The notes: a model not told the origin generated them from the letters alone. A stretch of DNA of 64,000 nucleotides from Rhizobium sp. L51/94 (GCF_019355555.1 NZ_CP072141.1:2350001-2414000), one strand, 5' to 3'; shown: positions 10,722-21,099, numbered from the stretch's first letter. Numbers and translations: made by a program.

Positions 10722-12062
10722 ATGGCGTCTGCAGCGGAACAATTGGCATCCAATCTCAACTTTTCAACCTTTGCCAAGGCAGAGGATCTGAAAAAGCGGC
10801 TTTGGTTCACGCTCGGTGCGTTGCTTGTCTATCGCCTCGGCACCCATATCCCCCTTCCAGGCCTTAATCCTGCTGCCTATGCCCAGGCTTTCCAGGGCCA
10901 GGCGGGCGGCATCCTCGGTCTTTTCAACATGTTTTCCGGTGGCGCTGTCCAGCGCATGGCGATCTTCGCTCTCGGCATCATGCCCTACATCTCCGCTTCG
11001 ATTATCGTGCAGCTGATGACTTCGGTCGTTCCCGCGCTCGAAAACCTGAAGAAGGAAGGCGAACAGGGCCGCAAGATCATCAATCAATACACGCGCTACG
11101 GCACGGTGCTGCTCGGCACGCTGCAAGCCTATGGCATCGCGGTGGGGCTTGAGAGCGGTAACGGACTTGTCGTCCAGCCCGGCGTCTTCTTTATCGTCTC
11201 CACGGTCATCACGCTGCTCGGCGGCACGATGTTCCTGATGTGGCTCGGTGAACAGATCACCTCGCGCGGTATCGGCAACGGCATTTCGCTGATCATCTTC
11301 GCCGGCATTGCAGCTGGCCTGCCATCGGCCTTGGCTGGCACGCTGGAACTCGGACGCACCGGCGCACTTTCGACCGCACTCATTCTCCTGGTCCTCGTCG
11401 TTGCCGTTGCGGTTATCGCCCTCATCGTCTTCGTGGAGCGCGCCCAGCGTCGTCTTTTGATCCAGTATCCGAAGCGCCAGGTCGGCAACCGCATGTTCCA
11501 GGGCGATACCTCGCACCTGCCGCTGAAGCTCAATACATCGGGCGTCATCCCGGCTATCTTCGCTTCCTCGCTGCTGCTTCTGCCAGCGACGCTCGCAGGT
11601 TTTGCCAACACCGCCGGAATGCCTGTCTGGGCAACGTCGATCGTCGCAGCCCTCGGCCACGGTCGTCCGCTCTACATGGTGCTCTATGCGCTGATGATCG
11701 CCTTCTTCGCGTTCTTCTATACGGCCATCGTCTTCAATCCGAAGGACACGGCCGATAATCTCAAGAAGCACGGCGGGTTCATTCCCGGCATTCGCCCGGG
11801 TGAGCGCACGGCTGAATACATTGACTATGTGTTGACCCGCATCACCGTGGTCGGCGCCATCTACCTCGTGGTTGTCTGCATTCTGCCGGAAATCCTCGTT
11901 TCTCAGACAGGCATCCCGCTCGCCCTCGGCGGCACTTCACTCTTGATCGTCGTCAGTGTGACGCTTGACACGGTAGCGCAGATCCAGGGTCACCTGATCG
12001 CGCAGCAGTATGAAGGTCTGATCAAGAAGTCGAAGTTGCGCGGAGGAAAGCGGGGGAGATGA
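10722..12062 (+). CDS. secY: Protein translocase subunit SecY
   Basis: SecY forms the protein-conducting channel in the inner membrane with SecE and SecG. The product is 446 residues with ten predicted membrane segments. Family landmarks are YRLGTHIPLPGLNP before the plug, ALGIMPYISASIIVQLM, the cytoplasmic loop YPKRQVGNRMFQG, and FNPKDTADNLKKHGGFIPGI. The first 20 residues are a cytoplasmic extension. The stop codon overlaps the adk start in ATGA. Confidence 0.98.
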   Translation: MASAAEQLASNLNFSTFAKAEDLKKRLWFTLGALLVYRLGTHIPLPGLNPAAYAQAFQGQAGGILGLFNMFSGGAVQRMAIFALGIMPYISASIIVQLMTSVVPALENLKKEGEQGRKIINQYTRYGTVLLGTLQAYGIAVGLESGNGLVVQPGVFFIVSTVITLLGGTMFLMWLGEQITSRGIGNGISLIIFAGIAAGLPSALAGTLELGRTGALSTALILLVLVVAVAVIALIVFVERAQRRLLIQYPKRQVGNRMFQGDTSHLPLKLNTSGVIPAIFASSLLLLPATLAGFANTAGMPVWATSIVAALGHGRPLYMVLYALMIAFFAFFYTAIVFNPKDTADNLKKHGGFIPGIRPGERTAEYIDYVLTRITVVGAIYLVVVCILPEILVSQTGIPLALGGTSLLIVVSVTLDTVAQIQGHLIAQQYEGLIKKSKLRGGKRGR

Positions 12063-12709
12063 GACTTATCCTTTTGGGACCACCGGGCGCCGGCAAGGGT
12101 ACCCAGGCTCAGCGTATAGTCGAAAAGTACGGTATCCCGCAGCTCTCCACCGGCGACATGCTGCGTGCGGCAGTCTCGGCGGGCACTGAAGTCGGCAAGC
12201 GCGCCAAGGCTGTCATGGATGCCGGCAAGCTGGTGTCCGACGAGATCGTCAATGCGATCATCTCGGAGCGCATTGACGCCGAAGATTGTGCCAAGGGCTT
12301 CATCCTGGACGGCTTTCCGCGCACGCTGGTGCAGGCCGATGCCACCGACAAGATGCTCGCAGCCAAGGGCATGCAGCTCTCGGGTGTCGTCGAGATCAAG
12401 GTCGATGACGTCGTGCTCGCGGACCGGGTTTCCGGACGCTATACCTGCGCCAACTGCGGTGCGGGTTATCACGACACCAACCTGAAGCCGAAGGTCGAGG
12501 GTGTCTGCGATCGCTGTGGTTCGACGCACTTCAAGCGCCGCCCTGACGATACGCGCGAAACCGTGGTGACGCGCATGCAGGCCTACTATAAGGAAACGGC
12601 GCCTTTGATTGGCTACTACTATGCCAAGAAAATGCTTCATTCGGTTGACGGCATGGCGGATATCGATCATGTCACAGCAGAAGTCGAAAAGATTCTCTCC
12701 AGCCTTTGA
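12059..12709 (+). CDS. adk: Adenylate kinase (zinc-lid type)
   Basis: Adenylate kinase converts ATP and AMP to two ADP in the cytoplasm. The P-loop GPPGAGKGTQA is at residues 7-17. The 216-residue length is the long form. The lid domain carries two Cys-x2-Cys pairs (CANC and CDRC), so it binds zinc, unlike the E. coli enzyme. The FILDGFPRT motif is present. The ATG lies within the end of secY, a conserved coupling. Confidence 0.97.
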   Translation: MRLILLGPPGAGKGTQAQRIVEKYGIPQLSTGDMLRAAVSAGTEVGKRAKAVMDAGKLVSDEIVNAIISERIDAEDCAKGFILDGFPRTLVQADATDKMLAAKGMQLSGVVEIKVDDVVLADRVSGRYTCANCGAGYHDTNLKPKVEGVCDRCGSTHFKRRPDDTRETVVTRMQAYYKETAPLIGYYYAKKMLHSVDGMADIDHVTAEVEKILSSL

Positions 12710-13027
12710 GCTTCGGAGAGTTGTTGTCGGGCCATTCAACGGCCTGACGACGATTTCGCAAAACAATTGCGGCGCATGAGTCGGTCGGACCGGTGGTCGG
12801 GGCGGGGATAAGCCAAAATAAAATTAGCGGAACAGTTGCCTTTTGGCAGTGATTCCGCTAAACACCGCGCCAACTCGCGACATAGCTGCGATCGGCGCGG
12901 ACTTCCCTCGGGAATTCCGGGTTCGGTCGTTTTGACATGTTATCGACCTCGAATTGAACAGGCGGCCTCTACGGTCGCGTAACAGAGACCTTTGCCTGAT
13001 GGCAAACGGAACGCAAGGAGAATAGGC
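12710..13027 (+). promoter_or_regulatory. Gap between adk and rpsM with a possible promoter
   Basis: This 318-base stretch has no credible gene. A partial hairpin with GGCC arms follows adk (about 12727-12750). A TTGACA hexamer at 12932-12937, with TGAACA 17 bases further at 12955-12960, is a possible sigma-70 promoter for the alpha block (rpsM-rpsK-rpoA-rplQ). The -10 match is weak, so this remains a suggestion. Confidence 0.35.
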
Positions 13028-13396
13028 GTGGCACGTATCGCTGGCGTCAACATCCCGACGGCAAAGCGCGTAGTAATTGCGCTGACCTATATTCACGGGA
13101 TTGGACAGAAGTTTGCGCAGGAAATCGTTACCAAGGTTGGTATCCCGGCTGAGCGCCGCGTTCACCAGCTGACGGATGCCGAAGTCCTGCAGATCCGCGA
13201 AACAATCGACCGCGATTACCAGGTCGAAGGCGACCTGCGTCGCGAGACGTCGATGAACATCAAGCGTCTGATGGACCTGGGCTGCTACCGCGGTCTTCGT
13301 CATCGTCGCGGCCTGCCGGTTCGCGGTCAGCGCACGCACACCAATGCCCGCACCCGCAAGGGTCCGGCAAAGGCGATTGCTGGCAAGAAGAAGTAA
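13028..13396 (+). CDS. rpsM: 30S ribosomal protein S13
   Basis: S13 sits at the top of the small-subunit head and contacts P-site tRNA and L5. I chose the GTG at 13028 ([15 protein letters not shown]), which follows AAGGAG and gives the normal 122 residues. An upstream ATG at 12992 would add 12 residues unlike the family. The helix-two-turn-helix region and the C-terminal [18 protein letters not shown] are conserved. Confidence 0.97.
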   Translation: MARIAGVNIPTAKRVVIALTYIHGIGQKFAQEIVTKVGIPAERRVHQLTDAEVLQIRETIDRDYQVEGDLRRETSMNIKRLMDLGCYRGLRHRRGLPVRGQRTHTNARTRKGPAKAIAGKKK

Positions 13397-13417
13397 TCAC
13401 CGGGCAACCGTGTGAGG

Positions 13418-13445
13418 GAGGCTGGCGGTTCCGCCGGCCTCTTTT
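13418..13445 (+). terminator. Intrinsic terminator between rpsM and rpsK
   Basis: GAGGCTGGCGG pairs with CCGCCGGCCTC (one G-T pair, minimal loop) and is followed by TTTT. It lies 22 bases after the rpsM stop codon inside what is normally a continuous operon, so it probably acts as a partial terminator. Confidence 0.65.
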
Positions 13446-13528
13446 GAGTTTGGCGAAGGGCCTTAGCGCCCTGCGCCGGTGTAGCCGCTGGCATTACGGC
13501 GGTGCAGAGATCCACGAAAGGGACTACT

Positions 13529-13918
13529 ATGGGCAAGGAAGCCGTCCGCATTCGCCGTCGCGAACGCAAGAACATCTCGTCGGGCGTTGCGCACGTCAAC
13601 TCGACGTTCAACAACACGATGATCACCATCACCGATGCGCAGGGCAATGCGATTGCCTGGTCGTCTGCTGGCGCCAAGGGCTTCAAGGGCTCGCGCAAGT
13701 CGACACCGTTCGCAGCGCAGATCGCCGCTGAAGATGCTGCCAAGAAGGCGCAGGAACATGGCATGAAGTCGCTTGAAGTCGAAGTTTGCGGTCCAGGTTC
13801 GGGTCGTGAGTCGGCTCTGCGCGCGCTCCAGGCTGCCGGTTTCATGATCACGTCGATCCGCGATGTGACCCCGATCCCGCACAACGGTTGCCGCCCACGC
13901 AAGAAGCGTCGCGTATAA
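13529..13918 (+). CDS. rpsK: 30S ribosomal protein S11
   Basis: S11 forms part of the platform at the mRNA exit. The ATG at 13529 ([17 protein letters not shown]) gives the usual 129 residues and follows GAAAGGGA. An in-frame upstream start at 13502 is rejected because it adds nine unconserved residues. The core [20 protein letters not shown] and the C-terminal [16 protein letters not shown] are intact. A hairpin with CACCGG/CCGGTG arms lies at 13934-13966, before rpoA. Confidence 0.97.
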   Translation: MGKEAVRIRRRERKNISSGVAHVNSTFNNTMITITDAQGNAIAWSSAGAKGFKGSRKSTPFAAQIAAEDAAKKAQEHGMKSLEVEVCGPGSGRESALRALQAAGFMITSIRDVTPIPHNGCRPRKKRRV

Positions 13919-14021
13919 TCATCGCCAATCACACACCGGTGAGCGCCCAATAGGCGATCTCCGGTGCTTCTCAAGCTCGGTTGCCACGATTGGATGGTGG
14001 TAACGAACGGAAGGCAGGAAT

Positions 14022-15032
14022 ATGATTCAGAAGAATTGGCAGGAACTGATCAAGCCGAACAAGGTCGAGTTTTCCTCGGGCGGCCGCACAAAGGTCAACC
14101 TTGTCGCTGAACCGCTTGAGCGTGGCTTTGGCCTGACGCTCGGCAACGCGCTGCGTCGCGTGCTTCTGTCCTCGCTGCGCGGCGCCGCCGTCACGGCGGT
14201 ACAGATCGACGGCGTACTGCATGAGTTCTCCTCGATCCCGGGCGTTCGCGAAGACGTTACGGATATCGTTCTGAACATCAAGGAAATCGCCATCAAGATG
14301 GACGGCGACGATGCCAAGCGCATGGTCGTTCGCAAGCAGGGTCCAGGCGTTGTCACCGCCGGCGACATCCAGACGGTCGGCGACATCGAGATCCTCAACC
14401 CGGATCACGTCATCTGCACGCTCGACGAAGGCGCTGAAATCCGCATGGAATTCACCGTCAACAACGGCAAGGGCTATGTTCCGGCAGAGCGCAATCGTGC
14501 GGAAGACGCACCGATTGGTCTCATCCCGGTAGACAGCCTCTACTCGCCGGTCAAGAAAGTGTCCTACAAGGTGGAAAACACCCGCGAAGGCCAGGTTCTC
14601 GATTACGACAAGTTGCTGATGGCCATCGAAACGGACGGCTCGATCTCCGGTGAAGATGCAGTCGCTTTCGCGGCCCGCATCTTGCAGGACCAGCTCGGCG
14701 TTTTCGTCAACTTCGACGAACCGCAGAAGGATGTCGAAGAAGAGACAGTCACCGAACTGGCCTTCAACCCGGCTCTCCTCAAGAAGGTGGACGAACTGGA
14801 ACTGTCTGTCCGCTCGGCAAACTGCCTGAAGAACGACAACATCGTCTATATCGGCGACCTTATTCAGAAGACCGAAGCCGAAATGCTCCGCACTCCGAAT
14901 TTCGGCCGCAAGTCGCTGAACGAAATCAAGGAAGTTCTCGCTTCCATGGGCCTGCATCTCGGCATGGAAGTGCCGGCCTGGCCCCCAGAGAACATCGAAG
15001 ATCTCGCCAAGCGCTACGAAGATCAGTACTGA
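14022..15032 (+). CDS. rpoA: DNA-directed RNA polymerase subunit alpha
   Basis: The alpha subunit nucleates RNA polymerase assembly and its C-terminal domain contacts UP elements and activators. The product has 336 residues: the N-terminal dimerisation domain ([17 protein letters not shown], about residues 33-49), a linker, and a C-terminal domain with [20 protein letters not shown] and [14 protein letters not shown]. The ATG follows AAGGCAGGA. Position between rpsK and rplQ is canonical. Confidence 0.98.
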   Translation: MIQKNWQELIKPNKVEFSSGGRTKVNLVAEPLERGFGLTLGNALRRVLLSSLRGAAVTAVQIDGVLHEFSSIPGVREDVTDIVLNIKEIAIKMDGDDAKRMVVRKQGPGVVTAGDIQTVGDIEILNPDHVICTLDEGAEIRMEFTVNNGKGYVPAERNRAEDAPIGLIPVDSLYSPVKKVSYKVENTREGQVLDYDKLLMAIETDGSISGEDAVAFAARILQDQLGVFVNFDEPQKDVEEETVTELAFNPALLKKVDELELSVRSANCLKNDNIVYIGDLIQKTEAEMLRTPNFGRKSLNEIKEVLASMGLHLGMEVPAWPPENIEDLAKRYEDQY

Positions 15033-15095
15033 GCGGCGTGAGGCAAAGTGTGTCGCGGATTTCCGCCGGCACGCCGATCGCAGAGAACAATAAGT

Positions 15096-15116
15096 AAAGG
15101 CAGGATGACTGCCTTT
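15096..15116 (+). other. Hairpin between rpoA and rplQ
   Basis: An 8-bp perfect inverted repeat, AAAGGCAG / CTGCCTTT with a five-base loop, lies in the 173-base rpoA-rplQ gap. A second small repeat GCAGGC/GCCTGC follows near 15130. They may modulate the ratio of rpoA to rplQ mRNA. Confidence 0.35.
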
Positions 15117-15205
15117 CCCCGTCAAACAGCAGGCATATCGCCTGCATGTGCCAGGAAACGGCAGGCCCAAAATCAAAGGGCACCTGCGATTTAAGGAGAA
15201 TAGCA

Positions 15206-15634
15206 ATGCGCCATGGTATGGTAGGCCGCAAGCTGAATAGAACTGCAAGTCACCGCAAGGCAATGTTTGCCAACATGGCGGCTTCGCTCATCCTGCATGA
15301 GCAGATCACCACGACCTTGCCGAAGGCAAAGGAAATCCGCCCGATCGTTGAAAAGCTGGTCACGCTCGGCAAGCGCGGCGACCTGCACGCTCGTCGTCAG
15401 GCCATCTCGCAGATCCGCGACGTCGCTGTCGTATCGAAGCTGTTCGATGCAATCGCTACCCGTTACGCCACCCGCAACGGCGGCTACCTTCGCATCATGA
15501 AGGCTGGCTTCCGCATGGGTGACAACGCCGCCATGGCCGTCGTCGAGTTCGTCGACCGCGACATCGCTGCCAAGGGCGCCGGCGACAAGGCCCGCGTTGC
15601 AGCCGAAGAAGCTGCCGAAGCTGCTGCCGCTTAA
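15206..15634 (+). CDS. rplQ: 50S ribosomal protein L17
   Basis: L17 lies near the tunnel exit. The ATG at 15206 ([20 protein letters not shown]) follows TTAAGGAGAA and gives 142 residues, the right length. A frame that is open from 15146 adds 20 unrelated residues. The conserved [20 protein letters not shown] is present, and the C-terminus is alanine-rich as in rhizobia. It is the last gene of the superoperon. Confidence 0.97.
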   Translation: MRHGMVGRKLNRTASHRKAMFANMAASLILHEQITTTLPKAKEIRPIVEKLVTLGKRGDLHARRQAISQIRDVAVVSKLFDAIATRYATRNGGYLRIMKAGFRMGDNAAMAVVEFVDRDIAAKGAGDKARVAAEEAAEAAAA

Positions 15635-15660
15635 GCGGTAAAAGCCTCATCAATCAAAAG

Positions 15661-15688
15661 GCCGGACGAGCAATCGTCCGGCTTTTTT
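15661..15688 (+). terminator. Terminator of the ribosomal superoperon
   Basis: GCCGGACGA and TCGTCCGGC form a perfect 9-bp stem around a GCAA loop and are followed by TTTTTT. This is the strongest intrinsic terminator in the first 16 kb and marks the end of the rpsM-rplQ transcript. Confidence 0.92.
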
Positions 15689-15717
15689 GCGTTGTGGCGG
15701 GCGTGTGATGGAGAAGG

Positions 15718-16575
15718 CTATTCGGGTATGTGGATATCTTCCCTGATATGCCTGAGATAGACAACGATGGTGAACGTCATGATGACGACGAGCGACCATG
15801 AACTCCATATGCCAATGTTGACAGCGGACCACTCGCCGAGTTGGCTCGGATAGCGCCATATCCCGAAGAAGGTGCTGAAATTTTCGAAAAGCCAGACGAA
15901 GAAGCCGATCAGGGCAAAAGCCAACAGAAGGGGCATCCGCCGGTCCCGATCATACGGGCGGAACGTGACTGAAGTCCGCGAATAAAGTCCAATCGTACAC
16001 GCGGCAATGTACCAGCGATAGTCGGCGATGTAGTGGTGTGTGAAGAAGTTCAGGTAAATTGCCAGCGAGAGCACAGCTGCCATCCAGTATGGTGGATGAT
16101 GCCTAACTCGTAGTGCGAGGAGGCGCCACGCCTGTATTACGTAACTGCCTACGGCAGCGTACATGAATCCGGAAAACAATGGCACGCCGAACAGCTTGCT
16201 ATAGGCAAAGTCCGGATATGCCCATGAATGGATGCTGCTCGATCTTTTGAAGACCTCGAGAGCGAAACCGATAACGTAAAAGAAGCAGATCGCCTTCAAC
16301 TCATCAATGCTTTCCAGTTTGCTGGCGACCATCCAGAACTGGATGGACAAGGCAACCAGCAGCAGCACGTCATATCGGGGAATATGAAAAATGCCGCCGC
16401 GCGGGACTGTGAAGATGGCCAAGAAAAAGAGGCCAGCAAAGAGACATGCACGTGCTTCCTTGATACCAAAATAGACGAGTTCTATGAGAAAGCGCTTGGT
16501 TCCCCTCAGATGCGGCGCTGCACGTATTTCGATGAGATGCCTGTCGATGGCCGGAAGCAGTCTTCGGAGGGGCAC
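15718..16575 (-). CDS. DUF817 family integral membrane protein
   Basis: The 285-residue product matches the DUF817 pattern: FGIKEARACLFAGLFFLAI near residue 35, then about eight hydrophobic segments, with FTHHYIADYRWYIAA and FFVWLFENFSTFFGIWRYP in the second half. Function is unknown. The start is a GTG at 16575 without a clear ribosome-binding site, so the N-terminal 25 residues are uncertain. It is transcribed towards the rplQ terminator and diverges from the DUF2809 gene. Confidence 0.8.
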   Translation of the reverse strand: MPLRRLLPAIDRHLIEIRAAPHLRGTKRFLIELVYFGIKEARACLFAGLFFLAIFTVPRGGIFHIPRYDVLLLVALSIQFWMVASKLESIDELKAICFFYVIGFALEVFKRSSSIHSWAYPDFAYSKLFGVPLFSGFMYAAVGSYVIQAWRLLALRVRHHPPYWMAAVLSLAIYLNFFTHHYIADYRWYIAACTIGLYSRTSVTFRPYDRDRRMPLLLAFALIGFFVWLFENFSTFFGIWRYPSQLGEWSAVNIGIWSSWSLVVIMTFTIVVYLRHIREDIHIPE

Positions 16576-16731
16576 GGCGTTTGAATTCCTGAAATTAACT
16601 CGATGGCTGTGAGCTGTTTCCGCAAATACGGTGAGCGGCAGACCAGCATGCGGCTGGGCTGTCGGCTTGCCAAATCGAAATGTGAGCTATAGGTGCGACG
16701 AACCCATTAACATCGCGGTGGAGCGGCCGAA

Positions 16732-17160
16732 GTGCTCGCATTTTTTCGAGGTCACTCACCAGGGAGCAGGGCAGCCCGTCTTGCAATGGGAATTGCCATC
16801 ATTGCTGCAGGTCTGGCGTTGCGGCGATATGGCTATGGGCTTAACCTTCCGTTCGTGGTCGTGAAGTATGGCGGCTCGGCACTGTGGGGCGCGATGGTTT
16901 ATTTCCTGATCGCAGTGCTTGCACCAAACTCGAGACGGGCAAGCATTGCTTGCGCGGCGATGGTGATCTCCACCGCCGTCGAGTTGTTCAGACTCTACCA
17001 TACACCGCCTCTTGATGCGTTCAGGTTGACTGCTGGCGGTGCCCTGCTTCTCGGACGCGTGTTTTCCCTAACCAATATAATTGTCTACGGCATCGGCATC
17101 GTCGCCGCATCTGCGTTCGACAGATTTCTGGCAGCCCGCAGTCCTATCTTGCCAAAGTAG
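16732..17160 (+). CDS. DUF2809 family membrane protein
   Basis: This 142-residue protein has four hydrophobic segments. It fits DUF2809: KYGGSALWGAMVYFLIAV, then VELFRLYHTPPLDAFRLT and a terminal LTNIIVYGIGIVAA. Family function is unknown. The GTG at 16732 has GGAG ten bases upstream; an ATG at 16786 is an alternative that would remove the first 18 residues. It converges on msrQ with a 16-base gap. Confidence 0.75.
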   Translation: MLAFFRGHSPGSRAARLAMGIAIIAAGLALRRYGYGLNLPFVVVKYGGSALWGAMVYFLIAVLAPNSRRASIACAAMVISTAVELFRLYHTPPLDAFRLTAGGALLLGRVFSLTNIIVYGIGIVAASAFDRFLAARSPILPK

Positions 17161-17176
17161 AGAAGCCTCTGCTGCC

Positions 17177-17815
17177 TCAGGCAGCCACCGCCCTCTGCCG
17201 CGTTCCGCGTCGTCGTTGCATCATGATTGGCCGGTAGGACCTGTAGAGGATCATCACTATCAGGAGGCCGATATAGACGTACTGCTCGAGCGAAAGCACC
17301 TTGGTCGATAGTGCGAAGTGGAGAGCGCCACAGACGGCGATGATGTAGACGAGCCGGTGCAGCCAGATCCAGTTCTTGCCCATCTGCCGTATCGAGTACC
17401 TGTTCGAGGTCACGGCCAGCGCGATCAGCATCACCAGCCCTGCCATGCCGAACATGATGAAGGGTCGCTTCAGGATGTCGCCGAGGATGGCGTCGAGCAT
17501 CAGCGCCTGGTCGAGGATGGTGTAGACCAGAAAATGCATCACGACATAATAGAAGCAGAGCAGCCCCAGGGCGCGGCGGTAGCGCAGCCAGTTCCAGCCG
17601 ACGAGGTCGCGGAGCGGGGTGATCGCGAGCGTCAGGATCAGGAAGCGGATGGCCCAGAGGCCGAGGAAAAGCTCGAAGGTCTTGGTCGGATCGGCGCCAA
17701 GATTGCCGGTGGCGCCAAGGTAGAATGCGTAGGCGGCGGGAAGAAGTCCGACGACGTAAAGCAGCCAGACGGAGGCTGGCTGGAAGCGTTTCGGCAGCGC
17801 GAGGGACAGGACCAT
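17177..17815 (-). CDS. msrQ: MsrQ, heme-binding membrane subunit of periplasmic methionine sulfoxide reductase
   Basis: MsrQ (YedZ) is an inner-membrane b-type heme protein that passes electrons from the quinone pool to MsrP. The 212-residue product has six membrane segments and the ferric-reductase-like core with conserved histidines (YYVVMHFLVY, WLHRLVYIIAVCGALHF). TPLRDLVGWNWLRYRRALGL is typical. Its ATG overlaps the msrP stop codon by one base, so the pair is co-translated. Confidence 0.93.
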   Translation of the reverse strand: MVLSLALPKRFQPASVWLLYVVGLLPAAYAFYLGATGNLGADPTKTFELFLGLWAIRFLILTLAITPLRDLVGWNWLRYRRALGLLCFYYVVMHFLVYTILDQALMLDAILGDILKRPFIMFGMAGLVMLIALAVTSNRYSIRQMGKNWIWLHRLVYIIAVCGALHFALSTKVLSLEQYVYIGLLIVMILYRSYRPIMMQRRRGTRQRAVAA

Positions 17816-18762
17816 TAGTAGTTCGCCTTAAGATCCATGCCGGCGTAGAGGCTTGCCACCTGGTCGGCATAGCCGTTGAAGGGCAGGGTGGGGTGGCGGC
17901 TGGAGGAGAAGAAGCCGCCTTCGCCGATCCTGCGCTCGGTCGCCTGGCTCCAGCGGGGGTGATCGACCGCCGGGTTGACGTTGGCATAAAAACCGTATTC
18001 GCCGGGGTTGGAGACCTGCCAGGTGTTCATCGGCTGCTTGTCGGTGAGCGTGATGCGGACGATCGACTTGATGCCCTTGAAGCCGTATTTCCACGGAACC
18101 ACCAGGCGTATCGGCGCACCGTTCTGGTTGGGCAGCGTCTCGCCATAGAGCCCGACGGCAAGCAGCGCCAGCGGGTTGCGCGCTTCGTCCAGCCGCAGTC
18201 CTTCGACATAGGGCCAGTTCAGGGACTGGAAGCTGCCGGATTGGCCGGGCATCTCGGACGGCCGGACGATGGTCTCGAAGGCGACGTATTTCGCGCTGCC
18301 CAGCGGCTCCACCATGTCGAGCAGCTTGGATAGCTGGAAACCGTCCCAGGGTATGACCATGGACCATGCCTCGACGCACCGCATCCGGTACACACGCTCT
18401 TCTGGAGGAAAGGCCTTGATCAGCGCGTCGATGTCGAGGGTCTGCGGCTTGCCCACCATGCCATCGACGGTGATCGTCCACGGGCGCGGCTTGAATTTGC
18501 CGGAGTTGGCGGCGGGATCGGCCTTGTCCGTGCCGAATTCGTAGAAGTTGTTGTAGGTCGTGACATCCTTCTTCGGCGTCAGCTTTTCATCGACCTTGTA
18601 GTCGGTCTTCGACGCTGCCAGCGCTTCCGCCATGGCTGTGGTGCCACCGGCGATCGACAGGCCGGCGCCTGCTGCTGTCGCCAGGAAGGCGCGGCGGCCT
18701 AGATAGGTCTGGCGAGGCGTGATCTCGGAGGCGGCAATCTTGGGCGGTTGGTAGGTGGCCAT
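17815..18762 (-). CDS. msrP: MsrP, molybdopterin catalytic subunit of periplasmic methionine sulfoxide reductase
   Basis: MsrP (YedY) reduces methionine sulfoxide in oxidised periplasmic proteins. A Tat signal with twin arginines ([16 protein letters not shown], residues 21-36) exports the folded, molybdenum-loaded enzyme. The Mo-coordinating cysteine is most likely Cys129 in [19 protein letters not shown]. The 315-residue length and [14 protein letters not shown] agree with the family. It is the first gene of msrPQ. Confidence 0.94.
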   Translation of the reverse strand: MATYQPPKIAASEITPRQTYLGRRAFLATAAGAGLSIAGGTTAMAEALAASKTDYKVDEKLTPKKDVTTYNNFYEFGTDKADPAANSGKFKPRPWTITVDGMVGKPQTLDIDALIKAFPPEERVYRMRCVEAWSMVIPWDGFQLSKLLDMVEPLGSAKYVAFETIVRPSEMPGQSGSFQSLNWPYVEGLRLDEARNPLALLAVGLYGETLPNQNGAPIRLVVPWKYGFKGIKSIVRITLTDKQPMNTWQVSNPGEYGFYANVNPAVDHPRWSQATERRIGEGGFFSSSRHPTLPFNGYADQVASLYAGMDLKANY

Positions 18763-19143
18763 GGGTAAAATCCTCGATGAGATGACGGTATCGATGGTGA
18801 TACGCAGAAATACCGACGTAAGTTACAAATAGGCCCGCTTTTTTTTGGGAAAAGAAGCCAATTTATTGTGTTCGACCTAAATGTTGAGGTGTCATCGGCA
18901 AACGTCATGCATCTGTTCGATATTTTGGTCGCGGCCTCGTCCGGGAATAACCGGGATCGCTGATGGCGAGGATATTGCGAGGGGGCATGCCCTTGCAGCG
19001 TACCGGATTCGGCTTACCTGATAGTGACAGTCCGCACCGATTGATTTACGACAATTCTAAAAAGCAGGGGCTTGCCGGTCCGTCTGGCGGAATAGGTCTG
19101 CCGCAAGCAATGCCCGTAACTGCAGGACGTCGAGGATAACACC
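18763..19143. promoter_or_regulatory. Divergent gap between msrP and ilvD
   Basis: No gene is credible in these 381 bases, which must contain the promoters of both msrPQ (leftward) and ilvD (rightward). Visible elements are a T8 tract at about 18839-18846, the palindrome GGGCATGCCC at 18983-18992, and a weak GCTTGC/GCAAGC repeat just before ilvD. None matches a regulator I can name. Confidence 0.4.
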
Positions 19144-20982
19144 ATGCCAGCCTACCGTTCGAGAACCACCACCCACGGCCGCAACATGGCCGGTGCCCGC
19201 GGCCTGTGGCGCGCAACAGGCATGAAGGACAGCGATTTCGGCAAGCCTATCATTGCCGTCGTCAACTCCTTCACGCAGTTCGTTCCCGGCCACGTGCACT
19301 TGAAGGATCTTGGCCAGCTGGTGGCGCGCGAAATCGAAGCGGCCGGCGGCGTAGCCAAGGAATTCAACACCATTGCCGTCGACGACGGGATCGCCATGGG
19401 CCATGACGGCATGCTCTATTCGCTGCCATCGCGTGAGCTGATCGCCGACAGCGTCGAATACATGGTCAACGCCCATTGCGCCGATGCCATGGTCTGCATT
19501 TCGAATTGCGACAAGATCACCCCGGGCATGCTGATGGCTTCGCTCCGCCTCAACATCCCAACCGTCTTCGTCTCCGGCGGCCCGATGGAAGCCGGCAAGG
19601 TCACCATGCATGGCAAGACCGTATCGCTCGACCTCGTCGATGCGATGGTGGCTGCAGCCGACGACAAGATCAGCGACGAAGACGTCGCCGTCATCGAGCG
19701 CTCGGCCTGTCCGACCTGCGGCTCGTGCTCGGGCATGTTCACCGCCAACTCGATGAACTGCCTGACGGAAGCGCTCGGTCTCTCGTTGCCGGGCAATGGC
19801 TCGACGTTGGCCACCCATTCAGACCGCAAGGAGCTGTTCCTGGAAGCCGGCCGTCGTATCGTCGATCTCGCCAAACGCTACTACGAGAAGGACGATGTCA
19901 CGGCACTGCCGCGCACCATCGCCTCCAAGGGCGCCTTCGAGAACGCCATGGCGCTCGACATCGCCATGGGCGGATCTACCAACACGGTCCTTCACATCCT
20001 GGCCGCAGCCCACGAGGGCGAGGTCGACTTCACGATGGACGACATCGACCGTCTGTCGCGCAAGGTGCCCTGCCTGTCGAAGGTCGCGCCGGCCAAGTCC
20101 GACGTTCACATGGAAGATGTGCATCGTGCCGGCGGTATCATGGCAATCCTCGGCGAGCTGGAACGTGCCGGCCTGCTGAATTCCGACCTGCCGACCATCC
20201 ACGCGCCGACGCTCGGTGATGCGATCGCACAATGGGATATTGCCATCACCGCCAACCCGGCAGCACTGAAGCTGTTCAGTGCGGCTCCGGGTGGCGTGCC
20301 GACGCAGGTTGCCTTCAGCCAGAGTTCGCGCTGGGACGACCTCGACGTCGACCGCGAGAAGGGTGTCATCCGCAGCGCCGAGCATCCGTTCTCCAAGGAT
20401 GGCGGCCTGGCTGTTCTCAAGGGCAATCTCGCCGTAGACGGATGCATCGTCAAAACGGCAGGCGTCGATGAAAGCATTCTGAAGTTCTCCGGCCCGGCCC
20501 GCGTCTTCGAAAGCCAGGATTCGTCGGTCAAGGCGATCCTTGCCAACGAGGTCAAGGCCGGCGATGTCGTTGTCATCCGTTACGAAGGTCCGAAGGGCGG
20601 TCCTGGCATGCAGGAGATGCTCTACCCAACCAGCTATCTGAAATCGAAAGGTCTGGGCAAAGCCTGCGCTCTCATCACCGATGGTCGTTTTTCGGGCGGC
20701 ACGTCCGGCCTGTCTATCGGTCATGCGTCGCCGGAAGCTGCCAATGGCGGTACGATTGGCCTGGTGCGCGAAGGCGACATGATCGACATCGATATCCCGA
20801 ACCGCTCCATCAGCCTGCGCGTCAGCGACGAGGAGCTCGCAGCCCGCCGCGCCCAGCAGGATGCACAGGGCTGGTTCCCGGTCGAGAAGCGCAAGCGCAA
20901 CGTGACGACGGCGCTCAAGGCCTATGCCGCCTTTGCCACAAGCGCCGACAAGGGCGCGGTGCGCGATCTCAGCGGCCGTTAG
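19144..20982 (+). CDS. ilvD: Dihydroxy-acid dehydratase
   Basis: IlvD dehydrates 2,3-dihydroxy-isovalerate and 2,3-dihydroxy-3-methylvalerate to the keto acids of valine and isoleucine. The 612-residue protein is full length. Iron-sulfur ligands are visible at Cys122 ([10 protein letters not shown]) and Cys195 ([11 protein letters not shown]). The C-terminal signature [16 protein letters not shown] is intact. The ATG follows GTCGAGGATAAC. ilvA lies 22 kb away in the same window, not in one operon. Confidence 0.97.
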   Translation: MPAYRSRTTTHGRNMAGARGLWRATGMKDSDFGKPIIAVVNSFTQFVPGHVHLKDLGQLVAREIEAAGGVAKEFNTIAVDDGIAMGHDGMLYSLPSRELIADSVEYMVNAHCADAMVCISNCDKITPGMLMASLRLNIPTVFVSGGPMEAGKVTMHGKTVSLDLVDAMVAAADDKISDEDVAVIERSACPTCGSCSGMFTANSMNCLTEALGLSLPGNGSTLATHSDRKELFLEAGRRIVDLAKRYYEKDDVTALPRTIASKGAFENAMALDIAMGGSTNTVLHILAAAHEGEVDFTMDDIDRLSRKVPCLSKVAPAKSDVHMEDVHRAGGIMAILGELERAGLLNSDLPTIHAPTLGDAIAQWDIAITANPAALKLFSAAPGGVPTQVAFSQSSRWDDLDVDREKGVIRSAEHPFSKDGGLAVLKGNLAVDGCIVKTAGVDESILKFSGPARVFESQDSSVKAILANEVKAGDVVVIRYEGPKGGPGMQEMLYPTSYLKSKGLGKACALITDGRFSGGTSGLSIGHASPEAANGGTIGLVREGDMIDIDIPNRSISLRVSDEELAARRAQQDAQGWFPVEKRKRNVTTALKAYAAFATSADKGAVRDLSGR

Positions 20983-21031
20983 ATAAACAATTGGCCGCAG
21001 TTTTCACCGCGGCCGACATTCTTCTATGGAG

Positions 21032-21066
21032 GCCCTGCCATCGAAAACCTGGCAAGGGCTCTTTTA
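21032..21066 (+). terminator. Terminator of ilvD
   Basis: GCCCTGCCA pairs with TGGCAAGGGC (one bulged base) and is followed by TCTTTTATT, 50 bases after the ilvD stop codon. Confidence 0.75.
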
Positions 21067-21099
21067 TTCAAGGCGTCACCGCAACCGTGACCGTGCCGG

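Noticed and set aside
18983..18992. Palindrome GGGCATGCCC upstream of ilvD
   Set aside because: A single ten-base palindrome is expected by chance in GC-rich DNA and matches no regulator I know.
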